Assembly: GCA_021397845.1 (NCBI GenBank)
Contig: CM038040.1
Location: 61,086,088-61,150,087, forward strand
Direction: 5' to 3'
Origin: Areca catechu
Taxonomy: Eukaryota; Streptophyta; Magnoliopsida; Arecales; Arecaceae
Length of the DNA stretch: 64,000 nucleotides
Shown here: positions 57,236-64,000 of the stretch, piece after piece
Layout of the letters: each line of letters opens with the position of its first letter
How positions within the stretch are numbered: the stretch's first letter is position 1
Notes under the pieces: model-generated
Seen by the model: only the letters and a program-made list of their open reading frames with translations
The model's database searches: none
What the model was told of the DNA's origin: nothing
Program-made: the position numbers and the translations under genes

Positions 57236-57674
57236 TTTTTCAAGATTCGTGAAAAAAATTGAGAATTTAGTTTTAATTAAAATTATTTATCTATGTAGAG
57301 AATCAGTCTTCTGAGCGAGAAGATGTCGCACCGATTTCGGGTTCGGATTAGTACAAGCGTGGATAGTTGATTTGTAAGGACTTCTAAACTTGATCACCGT
57401 ATTATTACTATATTTTACATGACCTGATTTGATTCGAGCATAAATTAAATATTTTTCATGCATAGTAGTTTTCGGATAGCATGATTTGATTTCCGGGTTA
57501 CGGAACGAGTTTGTTGTTAGTGTTGTTTGCATTTGCCAAGTGATCTTGAAATGTGTTTGATCGTGATAGCGATCGTTGAAAGTGACATGATCCGACTATG
57601 TGAAAAGAAATGATAAAGTGTTAAGTGAACTGGTGTTTGGACTAGCCATGCCACGGCGGTACCGTGGTTTCTTA

Positions 57675-57800
57675 GTGTGCTAGTCACAGGCTGGAGTGTG
57701 ACAATTTGTGTGCCCGTCACAGGCTGGAGTATGACAACAGTGTGCCCGTCACAGGCTGGAGTGTGACAATAGTGTGCCAGTCACAGGCTGGAGTGTGACC
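57675..57800. repeat. Minisatellite, four units of 32-33 bp
   Basis: GTCACAGGCTGGAGT recurs at 57683, 57716, 57748 and 57780. Each unit holds the imperfect inverted pair GTCACA / TGTGAC, so single strands could fold into hairpins. Confidence 0.9.
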
Positions 57801-58324
57801 GTGGTTAGTCCAGAACCCTAAAGATAATGGTTAAATAATTGAAGATTTTAAAAGGAAAAAATGTAAAAAAATTTCAAAGTTTTTGGTTAAACATGAAATC
57901 TGAATTGTTGATTTCGTCATATGTTATGCTAATGTTTTGCTGTTTACATATACATGTAAATTATTATTGGTGATCATTTGGAACCCTTACTAGGCTATGT
58001 AGCTCACTCCCTATCATTTGTTTTCTTTCAGAGAACCAGGATACTTAAAGAAGACTTGGGCTGGGCGTGAGATGGAGCTTCTTAATTGTTGAGCTTGTTA
58101 GTTGTTAGTTTCGGTTACTGATATTGTGATTCAGTAGACCATTTAATGACATCAATTTAAATACTGAATTGTATATTTGTTATTGGATTGTTTATATAAT
58201 ATTAATCTAACTCGGTTATGTTTGAATTGTTGTGTACCTAGGCCTTGCATAATCTCTAGGATAAAACCTAGGTTTGTGCAGCCGGTCACGTAGCCGATTT
58301 CGATACTGGATTCGGGGCGTAACA

Positions 58325-61300
58325 TGCTGACCAACTAACCGCCTTTAGCAAAGTCCATCGGTGTTGACTATATTAGCACCCCACCTCAAGGAGCAACACC
58401 GACTCTCTGCTTGAATCAACTAGCAGTCATAATAGGCTAATCTAACTAGAGTCGCGACAGGATCCATCCCCCTGACCAGAGATCGAGGTGTCCCAGTAGC
58501 TAGTCGCTTGTTAAATAACAGTGGGCACAAAGATAAGTAGTGGTAGACAAAATTCAAATGGCTCTTGATGCTATAACAGAAAAATCCCAACCGTGGAGTT
58601 GTCGAGAAACAAGATCTCGCTATTTCAGCCAAATTTGTTATGCCTATTAAAGATGAACATCTATTTCAATTCGTTGATATTCTGTTACTCCACGCAATCA
58701 TAAAAAAGGTAAGCAAAATCTCTACTGCTGCGGGCCCTCAATTTTGGCTACTATAGTCCCATATATTCTTATCACTAATTTGAGCATATATCGTTATCAA
58801 TAATCCACGAATCCTTTACAGATCACTGAGGCATAACAATTTTTGAAAATTCTTAGTCTCTGCTGGAAAAAACCGGTACATCTTCACTCCGTCGCCTGAG
58901 CCGGGTGACAGGCGGGCGGACGGCAACATGACCCATGAAATTTGTGGACGAGAATCCAGCACAAACTGCTGCTGTCTGCCGCTAGTGCGAACTACCTTGT
59001 AAAATTCCTTACCAAAAAAACAAAAACTACCTTGTAAAAGAAGTGAAGCTTCCCCTCGTGGTACTGCACTCTCATCCCGAATCCTTGTTTTCCTTTATCG
59101 TCCCTCCTCTCTCTCTCTCTCTCTCCCCGAGACCTAAAGCTTCCCGTCCTCAGAGACAGCCTCGACAGATTCCGAGGCGCTTTGTTCTCCCCACAGAAGG
59201 TTTCCGCTGGAAAAGAGCCTTAAACCCGTCCTCATATGGCCCTCTGACCACTCCAGATCTTGAATTTAAAGCTCTCAGAGAAGCTTCCTTGAGTACTGCA
59301 CTCTCGGGTTATGTTTCTCCCTTTAGCCTTTATCCCTTCTCTCTCTCCTAGATTGGAGCTTTCTCTTGCCAACATGCACCCTCCCACATTTCCCTGAGAC
59401 CAATAAAGGCAACCGAACCACCTCCCCCTCTTTACTCCAGGTCCAAAAGAAAGAAAAAGCCTCTAACTACGGATATCTTAGACTTAGAGGACCATATACA
59501 TGAACTGATCCAGGATGTCATAGAGCTATCGTACTCTTCTAATCCTCATGGAACATGAGTGTGGTGATCGATGGAAAAAAGAGAAAGGAAGAGGAGATAC
59601 TCTTTGTCTGCCTTGCTATAAATTAAAGAGCTCCCTATGAGTGTTATGCCTCTTGCTTTATTTTTCGTTTTTTAAAATTTTTTTAATATACTTGCGGGTT
59701 GGGTGTTTTTTATTGGATTTGTTCGTCTGCTTGGTATTTTGTACCATGAACTCATGATTGATATCAATCTGCAAAGGTTATTGCCTGCAATGATGGGAGT
59801 AACAAACCTGGTGTTGCTAACCTAAAGGCAAAGTCCAAAAAGGACTAGTGGGTCGGTAAAGAACAAGGGAGGAGATAAACATAAGGAGACCCACATGAGC
59901 TGACATGAAAATTATTTTAAATGAGAGCACTCTCAGCATAAAGGTCACGAAGCTGTGACAGCTGATTTTTCCTTTCATTGTTTACTACCTTTGAAAAGAT
60001 TTCCAATTGTAATGGGCAGTTAGGGGCATGGGGAAGCTGCCAGACTTCTCCAAAAGAAACAGGAAAATAAGATGAAATGCGCAAAGGTCGCATCTTTCAT
60101 ACGTTTCCTGGGTCTTTCTATGATAACTCCCAAGATATGTTTGATCGGGATATATTAGATTACAAGATAATTTAATAATATATAAAAATTATTTATTTAA
60201 AAAATAATAGGGAAGTAAAATAATTTATTATACATGAATTTGGCCGATGGAGGAATTATTCCGAAAAATGATACTGAAAAAATTATAATGTTTTATTGTA
60301 AATAATCCCATATAAAAATATGATCAAATTTATAAATATATCCATCAACATAAAATAATATTTTAATATCATGATAACATTATCATTTTCAATTATTTTT
60401 TATATAATGACCATAATCACATGATCCTTTGTATAATACTATTCACATCTTAATTGTTTTACAAAAAAAAAAAAAAATAAATGAATTTGAAAAGATATTA
60501 AAACATGGGATTCATGATTTATTGGAAATATTTTTATCAAGTATTGATTATTACTATTTGAAAATTTATCGAATATCAACCATTTATGATATTTATTTTA
60601 TCTTTTTTCTTTGAAAAATAAATATGAATGGACTTATCAATTTTTTTTACCTTCTCTTCTAGCTATTTTATACCAAATATAATAATATGATATAAAATTT
60701 ATTTGTCTACGCCAAAATCCTCCCAACCAAACAAACGGACTCTTAGCATGCTTTCTTCCAAATAATAAAATTCTAGATTTCCAAAATAAGGATTTTTTTT
60801 CCTTTTTTTATGATAATAAAAAAATACTTATCTTTTATGCAAATTATTTATTAATTAGCTAGGTATATGCATGGACATATTTATCTTCTACTATTTTCTG
60901 CCCTCTATATATATGCATGGGCATATTTATTTTACTGTTTTCTACCCTCACTTTCTTAATTAGGTCCATGCCATATTATTAGCATAATTATGAAAAGATA
61001 AATCATGAAATAAATACAAGATTAAAAGGATAAATAATAGCATAATAGCAGTCCAGAACAATCTTTCACATGGCATCTAAGTTAATGATAAACATACCCA
61101 TCAGCTTCATTCTACAAGTATCCCACACGCATGCTAATTAATTTGCCAAAATTCAGTACATAACTCATTTGCTGCACGAGAGGACGAGCATTTACGACTA
61201 GCAAACAAAAGAAGAAAGAAAAGAAGGAACAGATGCTTCTCATCATTGCATCGACCTAAAACCATTAGATAAATATAATTTACTTAAAAAATCTCATAGC

Positions 61301-61514
61301 ATCATAACTTATAAGTCACCCATGAGACACAACAAAAGACCGTCAACGGTAAATGTGTTGGAGTTTTTGACATTATGCATCTCTCATAACATCATAACTT
61401 GATTATACTTGACCATGAAACACTAATTAACGTCAATTTGATTTAAAGATTTACTTAGTCATTCCCACTCAAGTCACTTAATTATTTGAGCATGCAAGAA
61501 TCAAGCTTCAATCC
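58325..61514. other. Intergenic DNA downstream of the APL gene, no gene supported
   Basis: The first kilobase is of mixed composition with a CT microsatellite at about 59106-59126. A 102-codon frame at 59043-59351 matches nothing I recognise. From about 60120 the DNA is very AT-rich. No transposon ends were found. The 3' untranslated region of the minus-strand gene ending at 61515 must lie at the right end of this stretch. Confidence 0.5.
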
Positions 61515-63339
61515 TCACCCATAGGAGATATTTCTAGTTCGTGGTAATGCACCACCTCTGATCATTGGATTAATCCTTTCCACGGGGAGAGGAGCTCTAC
61601 GTGGAGACGGCCTCTCGAGCTTTGATGATCCCTCGTACTTCTTCTCTCCCGTGCTGTCGGTGGACAGCACCGGTTTGGTCTCGTACACATCCGTCATGGA
61701 GTCCATGTCAATTCCACCATCGATCACGGATGATGCAATCTGGAGCTGATCACTCTTAGAAGGTTCTTCGTGTGCTCCCATGCATGCTGCGGCCGATCCC
61801 AGTTCTTGCAGACGGAGGTTATCAGCACAAATCAATGGGCTCTTCCCATTAGAACTGTATGGATTGGACCTTTTCTTGCCTAGACAAAAGCCTTCATTAG
61901 TTGGAAAAATCCCATCAAGAGGCCTATCCATTTGTTGCTGCATGTCTAGTTGATCTCCACCGTATAAATGTAGATCTTGGAGTGAAGGAAAGCTCATTGG
62001 CGAGCCCATATCTTTCATGGCACCCATATCTACAGCTCCTTGATTTCCAAGACCCTTGTAACTCATCGAGGTCATGCCCTCGCCAGCAAGTGTTTGGCAT
62101 GCTTTCTCCAATATGGTTTGCATATACTTGCCTTGAGCCTCTATCCTCATTTGGAGGTGTTTCTGCACCTAGCCATCCAAAATATATGAAGAATTTAATA
62201 AAAAGCACTATAGTTGCTATCAAACAAATGTGAATTAAAAATAAGAGGTTGTTTTAAAATTTATGGTGACCTCTAATTGCTCATGTAATCTCCTCTGGAC
62301 TTCCATCTGCATCCTAAGTGCTTCACCGATCTGCACGTTCCTGCTACAAAAATTTGCAGCCCGAGAACAGTCTCAATATCTAAAGCCTTCCTTGGAGACA
62401 AAAGTAACTACTGTTCTCTTTAGACAAGTTCTTGTAGATAGCTTTTATAAAGACATGGTATGATAGTGGCTTACTCATTCATGGTTCTACCCATAATCCC
62501 TGATGAAGAGGCTGCATTTCTTTGGATGTCTAATGCCGAAGCTGCCGACACAGTTAAAAAGAGTAAATATATATATGTTAAACAAGAAAACATAATAGAA
62601 ATTAAGAAAGGAAGATGCTGAAGATCCTAAACATTATATTGATATAGGGCCAAATTGATGTAAAGCAATTACTAGTTCGTACTAGTTATAAGAGAAAACA
62701 TTCATGGGGGTCAGATCTCTCTCACCATCCTTAATGGAGTGATCGTTGATTTCTTTGTGTGGTTGTTTCCCAAGTCTGAATTTCTACAAAATAAAGCATG
62801 CATGAGATTGGATAAAGGGTTATGAAGCTTGTTCAACCCTAGATGATGGATGGTTGAACAGTATAAGAAGGAAAAGAAAACATCACCCCTTCACATAGAC
62901 ATACCTGAAGGTGGCTTTTAAGGTGGTAAAGAGTAAGACCCTTAACGCCCATAACTCTCATGATGGTTTTCGGCGTGGCCTCTACAAAACCAAAGGCAGC
63001 ACTTGTCATCTATAGATGATCACTAGAATTTCGGATGAGAGAGAGAAAGAAGAAGAAGAAGATTAAGTGGTAAAAGAAGAGGAGAGGGGGAGAAAATATG
63101 AGAGGGCAAGGAGGAAAAGGAACAGAAGGAGACTGATAGACAGAGGGGATAGAGAAGAAGCGGAGGGTCATACTGTCAGGTCCTCCTAGCTGAGTTACAG
63201 CATCAACAAAGCGATCGTGGAGCTCAACTGTCCACCGAAGCCGGGGCTTGGGATCGGTGGTGAGGACAAGGCCAGAGTCCCCTTGGACACACATCGGTCT
63301 TTCATGTGAATTCATAGTTGGCTTCTTGGATGGGAACAT
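61515..63339 (-). CDS. APL: APL-like MYB-CC transcription factor, 364 aa, six exons
   Basis: Exons: 63339-63174, 62981-62905, 62783-62726, 62541-62475, 62343-62271, 62168-61515. All introns begin GT and end AG, and the joined frame is 1095 nt with no break. Residues 32-90 form a single GARP/MYB domain (KPRLRWTVELHDRFVDAV, TPKTIMRVMGVKGLTLYHLK, SHLQKFR). Residues 130-174 are the MYB-CC coiled coil with the LHEQLE motif at 142-147. The N-terminus ERPMCVQGDSGLVLTTDPKP and the C-terminal LERPSPRRAPL are shared with Arabidopsis APL, a nuclear regulator of phloem identity. Orthology is inferred from these; another PHR1-like member is less likely. The start at 63337-63339 is the first Met of the conserved N-terminus. 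Confidence 0.9.
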
Positions 63340-64000
63340 TCTTTCTTCTCTCCCTAATTCTCTCTCTCCTGGTATAGAATTGGAAGAGATTCAAAAACAA
63401 AAGGGTGGCATATATGGAGGAATTGGGTGCGTTTTCTGGAGAGATGGCCTGAGCTTACTCTCCTATTCTCTTCTCTTCTCTTCTCTTCTCTTCTCTCTCG
63501 GATGGGATACTATTCTAACCCTGAGATAAAAGCTACCGACTTGAAGTCCGACTCCTTTCCAAAAGATGCGTGAGATAGAGAGAAAGAGTGTCTCTATAGG
63601 GCTGTTATTATCGTGGACACTTGAAGCTTTTCACAATAAAAGAACAGGAGAGACCCTCATGCAATCATATTGGCCTATATGCAGCCCTACCTTCCTGAAT
63701 TTTCCTCTTTTCTATTTTGGTGGAGCAAGCACTTTGTGCTCCAGGTCTATCATAAACCAAACTTCATATTCATAACTTTTGATTCGTTGGTTAGGAACAA
63801 GGCCATGTTTTCTTTTTTTCTTTTCCTTTTCTTTTTTTATTTTGTGGTAATGAACAAGGCCACTAGTTAGTTCTTTATATATGTACCACTAAAAGAGAGG
63901 TTTCGGGGTGATGGTAAGTGGGACAAACTGATAAATATCTCTACATTTTGCCATGAAGTCAAGTTTTGTGCTTGCTATTTTGAGGCATAAGTTCCTCTTT
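63340..64000 (-). promoter_or_regulatory. 5' flank and probable leader of the APL-like gene
   Basis: Upstream of the start codon, on the minus strand, is a purine-rich leader with a (GAGAA)n run at about 63465-63497. GA/CT-rich tracts of this kind are common in plant 5' untranslated regions and promoters. I see no certain TATA box. Only 660 bp of promoter side is inside the window. Confidence 0.5.

Larger units (their letters stand above)
56260..58324 (+). repeat. Probable solo LTR of Del/Tekay-type gypsy element
   Basis: The layout resembles the large LTRs of Del/Tekay elements. It has an A-run followed by a GC-rich segment, microsatellites, a TCACAGGCTGGAGTGTGAC minisatellite, then GAACCAGGATACTT, and an end GGATTCGGGGCGTAACA at 58324. 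The left boundary is uncertain and I found no matching target duplication. No second copy or coding region of such an element is in the window. Serine/leucine-rich frames across 56.6-57.2 kb derive from simple repeats. Confidence 0.5.

Noticed and set aside
56599..57243. Long Ser/Leu/Phe-rich frames on the minus strand
   Set aside because: They translate a GA/CT microsatellite and a GCC-rich leader; no domain and an implausible composition.
59043..59351. 102-codon frame near a CT-rich leader-like stretch
   Set aside because: It looks superficially like the 5' end of a gene, but no domain, splice pattern or homologue could be recognised.
1..64000. Search for an undescribed defence, toxin or multi-gene system
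   Set aside because: Coding content is explained by retrotransposons, a hAT element, a LINE and two ordinary plant genes; no gene cluster with shared function was found.

Overview
This is plant nuclear DNA, almost certainly from a monocot. The evidence is introns with GT/AG borders, a gene whose coding region is strongly GC-rich at its 5' end, and dense nested LTR retrotransposons of plant lineages. A palm or relative would fit, but I cannot fix the species from sequence alone. Most of the 64 kb is mobile DNA. I support one intact multi-exon gene (an APL-type MYB-CC transcription factor, 61.5-63.3 kb, minus strand), one intact single-exon PPR-like gene (33.1-33.8 kb, plus strand) and a broken PPR copy just downstream of it.

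Three large Ty3/gypsy elements of Tat type dominate. Element A (1-9062, plus) is cut by the window edge. Element B (14273-26890, plus) is complete, with two ~1.2-kb LTRs and target duplication GTTTG. Element C (35571-48429, coding on minus) is flanked by the duplication TTATG. Each runs gag-protease-RT-RNase H-second RNase H-integrase, then a spacer of long tandem repeats, then an antisense gene (the additional ORF or aORF, PF04195-like N-terminus) that appears to be spliced with two introns. All are riddled with stops and frameshifts. A fourth aORF remnant sits at 53-55.5 kb.

Between and inside these lie smaller elements. There is a three-copy repeat family and a tRNA-like SINE head at 9.1-11.3 kb, and a hAT-like MITE (10630-11242). 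A second, related MITE copy was split by element B. There is also a complete 664-bp TRIM (11358-12021), a SINE with 10-bp target duplications (13337-13642), and a LINE (about 27.1-32.9 kb) that carries a nearly intact hAT transposon (29492-32739) in its RNase H domain. At 50.6-58.3 kb there is another MITE, copia remnants, a recent 1.7-kb tandem duplication with scrambled filler at its junction, and a probable Del/Tekay LTR. The stretch 58.3-61.5 kb is AT-rich and holds no gene I can support.

The most unusual structure is element C. Its two LTRs point in opposite directions, yet the whole 12.9-kb unit has a perfect 5-bp target duplication, and removing it restores the 113-bp period of the tandem repeat it landed in. 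The second point of interest is the antisense spliced aORF, whose intron positions are conserved in three diverged copies. I see no CRISPR, operon or other bacterial-type system.
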